A stretch of 48,837 nucleotides of DNA from Planctomycetota bacterium (lineage in GTDB: Bacteria > Planctomycetota > UBA1135 > GCA-002686595): positions 1 to 48,837 of the forward strand of contig NYYZ01000018.1 in NCBI GenBank assembly GCA_002686945.1, given 5' to 3'. The notes below the pieces were generated by a model. The model made no database searches. It saw only the letters and a program-made list of their open reading frames with translations, and was not told the DNA's origin. Every line of letters starts with the position of its first letter. Within the stretch, counting starts at the first letter, position 1. Position numbers and translations under genes: made by a program. Shown here piece by piece: positions 35,816 to 43,476 of this stretch.

Positions 35816-37810
35816 CTAGCCACCTGGAATCACCAGCACCAGGTCGAGTTGGTCGCCGCTGAACACCAGACTCCTCGGGCCCAGAGGAACTCCCGCCCGC
35901 CAGATGGCGGGCAGCGAAATCCCGGCCCGATCGCGCAGGAGCCAGGCCGCACGTTGATATTCAAGGGCCAGGGCAGCAATCACGGCGTTTGGGAATGCGG
36001 GCAGATCCAACTGGATGCGACAAGTCGATCCCAGGTGCTCAGCGAGCAGGCCGCAGCTGTTGAACTCCACCCAGCCCGATTCTGTTTCAGAGCTTCTCTG
36101 AGCAGGCTGCGCGCCCCTCGGAATCGGAGACTGGGCCTGATCTGAACTTTGACTTTGCGCCCTTTGCCTCCGTTTGGGCAGGACCGGCTCACAAGTGGGC
36201 CTGCCGCGCTCATCAAGCCCGCGCCAGGAGCGGTACTCTTCCAGCAAGGCAGCAAGTGGCGTACCGTCTCCCCCATTCACCGCCACCGCCGGCGCATCCC
36301 AATGGGCCAGAAGCATGTGCGCCGCTCGGGCGATCTCACCTCCCAACTCACGCAGGGCCACGCCGGGATGCTCTTTGGATTCAAACTCGGGCACCAAAGC
36401 CAGGGCCAAGGCATCAAGACTCATGACCCCATCCGCCAGCAGACCTGCTGCGGAAAAAGTGCAGAAGCCGAGGGCATCCAAGGCGGCCACCAGGTCCTCG
36501 TGCCAGGCGGCCAGAGAACCCTTGCCCAAACTCTCATCTGGATCCAGGAGGCTCTCCCCCCAGTCGATGTCCGGAGCAAGTGCTGCGAGGCGTGCGGAAT
36601 CAGAGTTCCCCTCCCCGAGGAACGGAAAACTGCGCATGGGGTCAGCGCCCCGAGCGCTGGCCAGGGGACCGGCCTGGCCCAGCAGACCGTCAACTGATCG
36701 CACGCTGGCAGGTCGCATGGGACCCTCGCCATCTCGCACCAGTTGTTCGAGAGCCGCAGTTGCCTGGGTATGATCTTCGAAGGGGCTGCCAACTTCCAGA
36801 TCTCGCGCAGCCTCACGCACATCGAGGCCCAGACGATTGCAGACCTCGAGCACACCGAGGGCCTCCGCGCTGTCCTGGGCCAGACTTCCGAGCAGAGGCT
36901 GCAAGGCGGAGAAACGCATGGTCCCCACGCCAGGTCCGGCTCCATCCCGCAGCACGATACCGCAGGGTGTGGGGCAGCCCCTGCAACCATGGCGCTGGGA
37001 ATCCGAGACCGTGGGGGCATCGACCATCTCGCCTGAAGCAACCCCTGCCTCGTCAAACAACTCCAACGTTCCTCCCAGGGACCGCTCCAGCAAGCGCGGA
37101 GACTCCAGCAGCGCCCGGCTCAAGCCCGCAGCGGGCTTGCTGGCCACGGGTTGTGCCTGTGCAAACACCCCCAGCAGACCGTGCTGGGCCAAAGCCCGAC
37201 CAAGTCCTCCGCGACCCACGAAGCTGGGTGGATCATGGCCCGCCGCCAGATGAGCATGCCGCACTCCTGCTTGAGCTGCAGGCCCAGCGCTCAACCCGGC
37301 GCCCTGTCCGAAATCCCGCACCATTCTTGCGTTGCGTTCACCCGCCGACAGTCCCAGCCAATTCGGCCGGCGATACACAATTCCTGTGCCCTCTCCATCC
37401 AGGACCAAGACCCCATCCCCCTCTGCAAAGACCCCGAGCAGGACAAGCGCGTCGCAGATACTGGCCATTCGCCGCCCAAAATCACTGCCCACCTGGCCCT
37501 CGGCCAGACTTCCGGTGAGCGGCGAACGCGCGGACACGGTGGTGCGCGCGGCTGTGGGCAGACCACGCACCACAGCAGATCCCACGCTCAAGATGAAGGG
37601 ATCCTTGTCAGAATCGAGGGCCAGCATCAGGCCCTGGGCCAAGGCAGCGCCTCCGAGAGCGAGGGCATCGGGAAACAGTCCTGCAAACCCGGGCGAGGGT
37701 TTCCCACAAAGATGACTTGCCCCTTCGGAGTCAAGGGCTTCCTCAGAACCCAAACCCTCCCCCAGGTCAAAGCACTGCACCCGGGGTTGGTAGGAGTTCA
37801 CGCTAGACAT
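35816..37810 (-). CDS. Aldehyde:ferredoxin oxidoreductase-like enzyme fused to a MoaD/ThiS-like tail
   Basis: A 664-residue fusion. Residues about 1-540 resemble tungsten/molybdenum aldehyde ferredoxin oxidoreductases: the pterin-binding RSPLTG block (about 95-100) and the [4Fe-4S] motif C276-x2-C279-x3-C283 (HGCRGCPTPCGIV), with Cys450 (ALGFCTFS) as fourth ligand. A Q/S-rich linker (about 545-577) leads to a ubiquitin-like MoaD/ThiS domain (578-664), which ends IPGG, with the stop right after the double glycine as in sulfur carriers. Free MoaD-like proteins are often encoded next to AOR genes; here they are one chain. Oxidation of aldehydes to acids with a tungstopterin is likely; the substrate is unknown. 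The N-terminal part is divergent from classical AORs. Confidence 0.82.
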   Translation of the reverse strand: MSSVNSYQPRVQCFDLGEGLGSEEALDSEGASHLCGKPSPGFAGLFPDALALGGAALAQGLMLALDSDKDPFILSVGSAVVRGLPTAARTTVSARSPLTGSLAEGQVGSDFGRRMASICDALVLLGVFAEGDGVLVLDGEGTGIVYRRPNWLGLSAGERNARMVRDFGQGAGLSAGPAAQAGVRHAHLAAGHDPPSFVGRGGLGRALAQHGLLGVFAQAQPVASKPAAGLSRALLESPRLLERSLGGTLELFDEAGVASGEMVDAPTVSDSQRHGCRGCPTPCGIVLRDGAGPGVGTMRFSALQPLLGSLAQDSAEALGVLEVCNRLGLDVREAARDLEVGSPFEDHTQATAALEQLVRDGEGPMRPASVRSVDGLLGQAGPLASARGADPMRSFPFLGEGNSDSARLAALAPDIDWGESLLDPDESLGKGSLAAWHEDLVAALDALGFCTFSAAGLLADGVMSLDALALALVPEFESKEHPGVALRELGGEIARAAHMLLAHWDAPAVAVNGGDGTPLAALLEEYRSWRGLDERGRPTCEPVLPKRRQRAQSQSSDQAQSPIPRGAQPAQRSSETESGWVEFNSCGLLAEHLGSTCRIQLDLPAFPNAVIAALALEYQRAAWLLRDRAGISLPAIWRAGVPLGPRSLVFSGDQLDLVLVIPGG

Positions 37811-37874
37811 GGCCTAAGATCCCATAGCCTACCCAATCGGCAATCACCGGCCCCCGGACCTCTGCCCCATCGCT

Positions 37875-37880
37875 TATAAC
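37875..37880 (+). promoter_or_regulatory. Possible -10 element before M50 gene
   Basis: TATAAC in the 85-bp gap shared with the divergent AOR-MoaD gene, 15 bases before the ATG at 37896. If used, the 5' leader would be very short. No good -35 box is visible, so this is weak. Confidence 0.2.
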
Positions 37881-37895
37881 CAGCCCCCTCACGCC

Positions 37896-38864
37896 ATGAC
37901 CATCGGCTTCTTCAATGGCCCCGGGCGACCCTGGATGCTGGGCCGCGTGCGCGGCATCCCCATTCGCCTGCAGCCCTTCCTGCTGGTGTTGATGGGGCTG
38001 TTGGCCCTCCTGCAGCTGGACACGGGCGGCTGGCAAGCGGCCCTGATGACTTTCTTTGCCATGGGGTTGGTGATGGGTTCGGTCCTCCTGCATGAACTCG
38101 GCCACGCCCTGATGGCCCAACGACTCGGCGTGCGGGTAATCGACATCACCCTTTGGCCCTTGGGCGGCATCGCCATGTTGGAGAACATGCCCGAGGACTC
38201 TTCCACGGAAGGCGCCATCGCCATCGCTGGACCTCTGGTCAACTTTATGATCGCCGGCGCCGCCTCCCTGGCGCTGATGTTGATGGGCCTCTTGGGGCAA
38301 CTGATCCCCATGGCCACCATCACACAACTGGGCTTCGCCCAGATTCTCGCCCTATTGGTGATGGTCAATGTGATCATGGGCACCTTCAACCTGCTGCCCG
38401 CCTTCCCCATGGACGGAGGCAAGTTACTGCGCTCGTTCCTGGCGCGCAAGGACGGCTGGGTCCGGGGCACAGAGCGAGCAGCAAGGGTCGGCCGCATCTT
38501 TGCCTGGATCATGATCTTGTTTGGCTGGCAATGGACCTTGATGTTGCCTTTTCTGGGTTTCTATCTGCTCTTCGCGGGCAAGCGCGAATTACTGATGGTG
38601 CAACTGAAGCACGCGGGCCGAGGTGCTGGCGGCATCTTCGGGGGCGACCTTGGAGAGATGCTGCGCCGGGCTGCCCAGACACGCGCCGCAGGAGATTTTG
38701 GCGGGGCCGAAGCGGGTCAAACCCAGGACAACTGGCAGAAATCGCCCAGCCAGGCTCCAGCCAACGAGGTTCACATAGAATCTCCCTCAAGACCAGAACA
38801 GGGATTCAGCGCGGAGGACATTCGTCGTCTGGAAGCTCAGCGCGGGCGCCTGCGGCGCGACTGA
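37896..38864 (+). CDS. M50 family site-2-type zinc metalloprotease
   Basis: A 322-residue intramembrane metalloprotease. The zinc motif HELGH (66-70) lies in a transmembrane helix, and the third ligand motif NLLPAFPMDGG (about 167-177) follows later. Several hydrophobic helices surround both; the last about 80 residues are polar and Gly/Gln-rich. Such enzymes cut membrane-bound transcription factors or anti-sigma factors, or remove signal remnants. Target unknown. It is transcribed divergently from the AOR-MoaD gene and converges with the patatin gene, so it is a single-gene unit. No ribosome-binding site is evident. Confidence 0.92.
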   Translation: MTIGFFNGPGRPWMLGRVRGIPIRLQPFLLVLMGLLALLQLDTGGWQAALMTFFAMGLVMGSVLLHELGHALMAQRLGVRVIDITLWPLGGIAMLENMPEDSSTEGAIAIAGPLVNFMIAGAASLALMLMGLLGQLIPMATITQLGFAQILALLVMVNVIMGTFNLLPAFPMDGGKLLRSFLARKDGWVRGTERAARVGRIFAWIMILFGWQWTLMLPFLGFYLLFAGKRELLMVQLKHAGRGAGGIFGGDLGEMLRRAAQTRAAGDFGGAEAGQTQDNWQKSPSQAPANEVHIESPSRPEQGFSAEDIRRLEAQRGRLRRD

Positions 38865-39002
38865 AGTCAGCGCCCTGCAGAGGGACAAGGGGCTGCACAG
38901 GAGGCGCTTGCAGGTTTTCCCCAGCGCCTTGGGCCAATCCTCATCTGCAGGTCAGCCCAATCCCAGAGTCAGGCCCTTTCCTCACCCGGCCAGATTTGGG
39001 CC

Positions 39003-40121
39003 CTACAGATTCCCCAGACGAATCGCCTGAGTGGGGCAATTGCGAGCGCAGGCGTGATCCCGTGTGCACTCATAGTTGTGCACCTTGCGCACTTGAGCCG
39101 TGTCTCCAGCCATCTTGAAGCCCTGGGTCTCGCAGACCGATTCGCATAGTCCACAACCCACACAACGGGCAGGATCGATGGACAACTGAACATAGTCCGC
39201 GGGAGTCACCGGACAGGACAAGCGGTCCTCCAATTTGCAGGTCACCAGGTCCCGGGTCGCGGCATGGGAGAGCAGGACCCTCAATGCCTCCTCTTCTCCG
39301 GCTTTGATCACATCTGGAACCTCGTCGAAGTCGAAACGATGCAGGTGCCCGACCTTGGGCTGGATCAGCACCACATTTTCGTCTGCGTGCATGTGCAATA
39401 CATGCTCAACAACCACTTCTTGAGCAATCTCAAAGGAACGAAAGAGGGTCGAGATCGCCCGATCCTTGTAGTTTGGCGCGCGATAGGTGCCCTTGACCGT
39501 CAAATCCACAGCGATCACCATCTCAGGACGCAGAGCCTTGGCAAAACGCAAGGGAGTGGGATCAGCAATTCCCCCATCAATGTAGTGGCGCCCCTCATGT
39601 TCAAGGGGCTCGAAGACTGCGGGCAGGGCGCAGGAACTGTAGACCGCATCACTCAGGGACATGCCAGCGAATCCTGGGGTGCCCCAAAAAACGCTGCCGC
39701 CGCTCTCAAGACAGATCGCATTGCAGAAGAACGGAATCTTGGTGTTGCCCATCTCCTGGTCGGGCAAGAGGCGCTCCAAACTGCGGCGAAAGTTGCGCCC
39801 CTGGTACATGGAGGTAACCCGCGGACCACGCAGCAACATCTTGATCGCGTTGAGCCGGAAATAGTCCTCCTTCTTGAGGGAGCGCACTCGCGCTTCCAGG
39901 TCGTCCACATCGCGGCCAATGGCCACCATGGCTCCGACCAGGGCGCCGATGGATGTGCCAACCACAACGTCGATCTCGATGCCCAGGGTCTTTAGGGCAC
40001 GGAGCACACCAATGTGCGCCATGCCGCGCATGCCGCCACCCCCCAAAACCAGTACCCGACGGGGCCTCTCGCTGAGAAGCCCCGAACGCGGACCCAGGTT
40101 GGATTGGGAAGAGTTGTGCAT
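39003..40121 (-). CDS. Patatin-like phospholipase fused to a ferredoxin domain with CxxD ligand
   Basis: A 372-residue fusion. Residues about 22-275 are a patatin/RssA-type lipase with the oxyanion loop GGGGMRG (27-33), nucleophile Ser57 in GTSIG and Asp182 in IDGG, forming the Ser-Asp dyad. The C-terminal about 55 residues are a 2[4Fe-4S]-type ferredoxin: C320-x2-C323-x2-C326-x3-C330, then C352-x2-Asp355-x2-C358-x3-C362-Pro. Asp355 replaces the second Cys of one cluster, as in Pyrococcus furiosus ferredoxin, where it gives a labile 3Fe/4Fe site. Activity may therefore respond to redox state or iron; inferred. The start at 40121 gives a normal patatin N-terminus. The gene is alone and divergent from an unrecognised gene. 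Confidence 0.9.
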   Translation of the reverse strand: MHNSSQSNLGPRSGLLSERPRRVLVLGGGGMRGMAHIGVLRALKTLGIEIDVVVGTSIGALVGAMVAIGRDVDDLEARVRSLKKEDYFRLNAIKMLLRGPRVTSMYQGRNFRRSLERLLPDQEMGNTKIPFFCNAICLESGGSVFWGTPGFAGMSLSDAVYSSCALPAVFEPLEHEGRHYIDGGIADPTPLRFAKALRPEMVIAVDLTVKGTYRAPNYKDRAISTLFRSFEIAQEVVVEHVLHMHADENVVLIQPKVGHLHRFDFDEVPDVIKAGEEEALRVLLSHAATRDLVTCKLEDRLSCPVTPADYVQLSIDPARCVGCGLCESVCETQGFKMAGDTAQVRKVHNYECTRDHACARNCPTQAIRLGNL

Positions 40122-40278
40122 CGAATCGGGCAGGAATCAAAATGGGGGAGAAACCCCATCAAGAGCTCATGAGAGGGCCAGGCGCAGGGATCAGACCTTG
40201 AGCCTGGGAGCATCAGGGGCCTCCCCCCCCGCGCTTACATCGTCCCCATGGCCGCCCCAACTTGAGACACTTGGGGCC

Positions 40279-41262
40279 ATGTCCATCCCCCGCTCCTTCC
40301 AAGCCCTCTGCGATCTGCCCCCCAAGCAGCGGACCTCCATGGGGCAGAAACTGCTCTTGCGCACGATTCGCGAGGAGTGGCCCCTGGTGGCGCACCTACG
40401 GCGGCGCATGAGCGCGGCGGGGCTGGATCATTCAAGGGCAATTGACCTGGACGGTTTTCGCTCACTAACCCCAGAAACCCTCGCCAAGTCCCTCGCTCAG
40501 GCCCCTCGCGACCTCTGCCCCCAGCCGGATCCCGGCCGCATCCGCCAGAATTGGGGCTGGTCGCGCAAACTCGGGCTGATTCTGGCACGGGGCAAGGGGG
40601 GCCCTCTGCTCCAACGCGGTTATCAGGCGACTCTAGCGGATCCCCTGGAGGACGCGCTTTCCGGAGGCCGCAACAAGCGGGTTCAGTCCAGCGAATTTGA
40701 TGAGGAATTACTAGCGGAGCAGGGTTCACGCTGCCTTGAGTTGCTGGGGATCAAGGCCGGGCCGCTGGTGCTTGACCCTCGGGCTCAATTCGAGACTCTG
40801 ACCCGCCGCGCTCTGGTAGGCGGCGCACGCCTGCAGGGTCTTGAACTGCGCGAGTCTGCACCGCCATCAGATCAACTCCAAGGGGTGCACTTCACAACCC
40901 GCAAGGCCCTCACTGCTGGAGCTCTGAACCCCGAAGGAATGCAACAACCCAAGCTAGTGCTGCTCGACCCAATCAATGCAGACCAGCAGGGCCTCTTGAC
41001 CTTGACCGCCGCCCGGCTGGTTCTGCCGGTGCTCGGGGACGGCTCGGGCGCGGTGCTCTGGGATGATCTGGTCTGGGTCGAAGAGGTCTGGTGTGAAGAG
41101 GGCGGAGTAGAGCAAGGCCGAGGCAAACTCGCCTTCACCCACCTGGCCCAGCACGGCACAATGCTGGCGCGCACGGTGCTCGATCTACCCAAAGCCTGGG
41201 GACGTCTGGTACCCCCGACAGATACGACTCCCAGTTTTCCGCGCCTGACCCAACTCGACTGA
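40279..41262 (+). CDS. Unrecognised protein, possibly a degenerate adenylate-forming (CapK/PaaK-like) protein
   Basis: A 327-residue soluble protein with no signal or transmembrane helix. I do not recognise the family with confidence. Faint resemblance to phenylacetate-CoA ligase/CapK proteins is seen in the N-terminal helices (REEWPLVAHLRRRMSAAGLD) and middle (GSRCLELLGIKAG), but the ATP-binding T/S-G-rich loop is not visible, so it would be inactive or very divergent. ATG at 40279 is chosen; the frame is open upstream to 39874 across the divergent patatin gene. It is the only gene on this strand here, followed by a 324-bp gap. Confidence 0.6.
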   Translation: MSIPRSFQALCDLPPKQRTSMGQKLLLRTIREEWPLVAHLRRRMSAAGLDHSRAIDLDGFRSLTPETLAKSLAQAPRDLCPQPDPGRIRQNWGWSRKLGLILARGKGGPLLQRGYQATLADPLEDALSGGRNKRVQSSEFDEELLAEQGSRCLELLGIKAGPLVLDPRAQFETLTRRALVGGARLQGLELRESAPPSDQLQGVHFTTRKALTAGALNPEGMQQPKLVLLDPINADQQGLLTLTAARLVLPVLGDGSGAVLWDDLVWVEEVWCEEGGVEQGRGKLAFTHLAQHGTMLARTVLDLPKAWGRLVPPTDTTPSFPRLTQLD

Positions 41263-41586
41263 GTCGGAAGATCTGAGTCCCTTGCGCACTTGATTCGGCC
41301 AACAAGCGCGCGCGATGAAGTCGCTAAAAAAAGGTGGAGGTCGACCTAGGAAAGTGGGTCGACCTCCGGTGTCCCGCAGGTATCACAAGGTGGGCTCGCA
41401 AACCACCAAGGACGCGGAGACGGGCCCCTTAGCTTTCCAGGACAGCCACGCTCGCAAATATGACTGCCCCATCCAGGGCCAACTGCAATATAGGGGATTA
41501 CCCGGGGGGTTGCAAGCGAAGTGGTTTGAAAGGGCCTCTGGTACCCGCCCCAAATGACTGTGACAAGCCTGCCAAAACCTGCGATC
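41263..41586. other. Noncoding gap with terminator hairpin
   Basis: 324 bases between the convergent unrecognised gene and dapD. The only structure seen is the hairpin at 41336-41367. An 80-codon plus-strand frame (41315-41557) looks unlike a protein. No tRNA, promoter or other element was recognised. Confidence 0.5.
41325..41367 (-). terminator. Hairpin terminator of the minus-strand operon
   Basis: GGAGGTCGACC (41336-41346) and GGTCGACCTCC (41357-41367) form a perfect 11-bp stem with a 10-base loop. On the minus strand the stem is followed by a run of seven T (41325-41331), a classic intrinsic terminator for the run ending with dapD, 220 bases upstream. Confidence 0.75.
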
Positions 41587-42396
41587 TCAAGACCTCAAGG
41601 CCTCTTCCAGAGCAGTAGCAGCATCCGTGGAAGAAGTCCGATACTTCACAATCAACGCACAGGCCTGTGAGAGCCCGATTCGGCGCGCATATCCACCCGC
41701 TGCAGGTCGCATTCCTGGCACCACCACGGCCCCAGGAGGAACTTCGAGGGGCTCTTCGCGACTGCCTCGCACTTCACATTCGTTCACCAGGTCGTACAAC
41801 ACGGTATTGGCAGCAAGAGCAACTCCCGCGGCCAGCACGGCGCGACTGCCCACCCGGACTCCTTCCAGCACCAAGACCCCGGCCCCCACGAACGCTCGAT
41901 CTTCAATGATCACAGGTCTCGCACCCGCCGGTTCCAGCACACCACCCAATTGGGCTGCGGCGGAGAGATGCACCTCACAGCCCACCTGGGCACAGGAACC
42001 CACCAAGGCGTGCGAGTCGATCATCGAACCTGCCCCCACGTAGGCCCCCACATTCACGTACATGGGCGGCATACAGACCACTCCGGGTCCCATGTGAGCT
42101 CCCCGGCGCACGGCGGAGCCACCAGGCACGAGGCGCACCCCGGAGCCCTCGTCGAACTCTCGCAGAGGAAAGGCCGCCTTGTCCCGAAAGGCCCCCATGG
42201 GAACCACAGGACTTGAATGGAACAGATCAAGGATGCCCTGCTTGACCCAGGGCACAACCCGCCAACAGCCATCCCCTTGGGGCTCGGCTGCCCGAACAGT
42301 GCCCGCTTCGAGGGCGGCGAGGAGTTCTTCTCCTTGGAGTTCTGTTTGCATGGGTGGTTCTCTCGTCAGTTGGAACGACCGTGAAGGGCTTGTCAT
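41587..42396 (-). CDS. dapD: Tetrahydrodipicolinate N-succinyltransferase
   Basis: A protein of 254-269 residues forming a left-handed beta-helix acyltransferase of the diaminopimelate/lysine succinylase pathway, transferring succinyl from succinyl-CoA to tetrahydrodipicolinate. Hexapeptide repeats are clear from about 95-190 (GAHMGPGVVCMPPMYVNVGA, then GAYVGAGSMIDSHALVGSCAQ, IIEDRAFVGAGVLVLEGVRVG), together with the DapD-typical PPMYVNVGAYV block and the HX-rich start VKQGILDLFHSS. Two starts are possible: ATG at 42396, an ATGA overlap with dapE, or ATG at 42351, which begins at the family core (MQTELQGEEL). The first is used because overlaps are the local habit. It is the last gene of the operon. 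Confidence 0.92.
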   Translation of the reverse strand: MTSPSRSFQLTREPPMQTELQGEELLAALEAGTVRAAEPQGDGCWRVVPWVKQGILDLFHSSPVVPMGAFRDKAAFPLREFDEGSGVRLVPGGSAVRRGAHMGPGVVCMPPMYVNVGAYVGAGSMIDSHALVGSCAQVGCEVHLSAAAQLGGVLEPAGARPVIIEDRAFVGAGVLVLEGVRVGSRAVLAAGVALAANTVLYDLVNECEVRGSREEPLEVPPGAVVVPGMRPAAGGYARRIGLSQACALIVKYRTSSTDAATALEEALRS

Positions 42397-43427
42397 GTGG
42401 CCGACGCATCAAGACTGCTTAGCAATTCCTCGGCAACGCTGACCAAACGAGCCGAAGCTGCGGCCATCTCCGAGCGGGAGACCTTCTCGTGATCGGTATG
42501 GGCGTCGATGATCGCGCCAGGCCCAAACAAGAGCGGCTGCCCCCACTTGGGAAGGTGCGGAGCGTCGGTGCCAAAGGCGACCACCACGCCCTCTTCACCC
42601 TCAGGCACATGAAAGCGCACGGGACCGTATGGACCAGCATTCACCCGCAAATCGACATGCTCGCCGAGCAGATCCAGGAGCCGGTCCTGGACCACTGCGG
42701 GGTCCTCAACCGAGCGCAATAAGAACGACGCCTTGGCGAACTCAGCGACCACATTGGACGCTACACCGCCTTCGATGCAACCCAGGTTGACCGTGCCGGA
42801 GCCAATGCCCTCCGCGCGCCCCCACTCGGCCGCGAGAATACGCTCGAGAGCCTGCACCAACTCATGCACGGCGCTTGGTCCAATGTCCTGACTCGAATGG
42901 CCCGCCACCCCGTGAGCGGTGAGTTGCGCGTGGAAGACACCCTTGTGCGCCTTGACGAACCTGCTGCCCGTGGGCTCCCCCACTACGATGAAATTCGGGG
43001 CCCAAGGATCCGCCAGACTGGCGTTGGCGTGCATAGCTCCATCGCCGAGCACCTCTTCGCCCACGGTGAACAAGAGGCCCACCCGGTCTTCGCCCGCCTT
43101 GAGCAGGTTCTCCACCGCCGACAGCATGGACACGGCCTGACCCTTGGCATCGCAGGAGCCGCGGCCATGAACAAAGTCCGCGTCCACGCGGGATCCAAAA
43201 AAGGGCGGCACCGTGTCCAGGTGAGTGCAGAAAACCACTTCCGGTTGCCCGGCGCGGGCGAGCAGATTGAAACGACCCGGCTCCACCTCCTGGCGTTCCA
43301 CCGCAAGGCCCCGTTGCTCAAGAGAACGTGCAAGGGCGTTGCCGTAGTCCTCCTCATTCCCCGTCACCGAAGGGATCTCGATGTAGTCCACCAACAAAGA
43401 GGTCAGGGGGTCCAGACTTGCGCTCAT
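42393..43427 (-). CDS. dapE: M20 peptidase, succinyl-diaminopimelate desuccinylase-like
   Basis: A 344-residue M20 metallohydrolase. Metal-binding and catalytic motifs: THLDTVPPFF (His and Asp), GRGSCDAKG (bridging Asp) and the base/ligand pair GEE (TVGEEVLG); a later AHTDHE block holds the last His. Pairing with dapD supports succinyl-DAP desuccinylase, but the M20 family also includes ArgE and carboxypeptidases, so the exact substrate is likely rather than certain. Start ATG at 43427 (MSASLDPLTSLL) fits the family; longer starts to 43643 read into the neighbour. The stop overlaps dapD by ATGA. Confidence 0.87.
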   Translation of the reverse strand: MSASLDPLTSLLVDYIEIPSVTGNEEDYGNALARSLEQRGLAVERQEVEPGRFNLLARAGQPEVVFCTHLDTVPPFFGSRVDADFVHGRGSCDAKGQAVSMLSAVENLLKAGEDRVGLLFTVGEEVLGDGAMHANASLADPWAPNFIVVGEPTGSRFVKAHKGVFHAQLTAHGVAGHSSQDIGPSAVHELVQALERILAAEWGRAEGIGSGTVNLGCIEGGVASNVVAEFAKASFLLRSVEDPAVVQDRLLDLLGEHVDLRVNAGPYGPVRFHVPEGEEGVVVAFGTDAPHLPKWGQPLLFGPGAIIDAHTDHEKVSRSEMAAASARLVSVAEELLSSLDASAT

Positions 43428-43476
43428 GCCGGGCATCATAGCCCTCAAGCCAAGCGCAACGGGCAGCCTGTTTACA

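Noticed and set aside
41315-41557. 80-codon plus-strand frame in the intergenic gap
   Set aside because: It spans the terminator hairpin, is Lys/Arg/Gly-rich and has no family resemblance.
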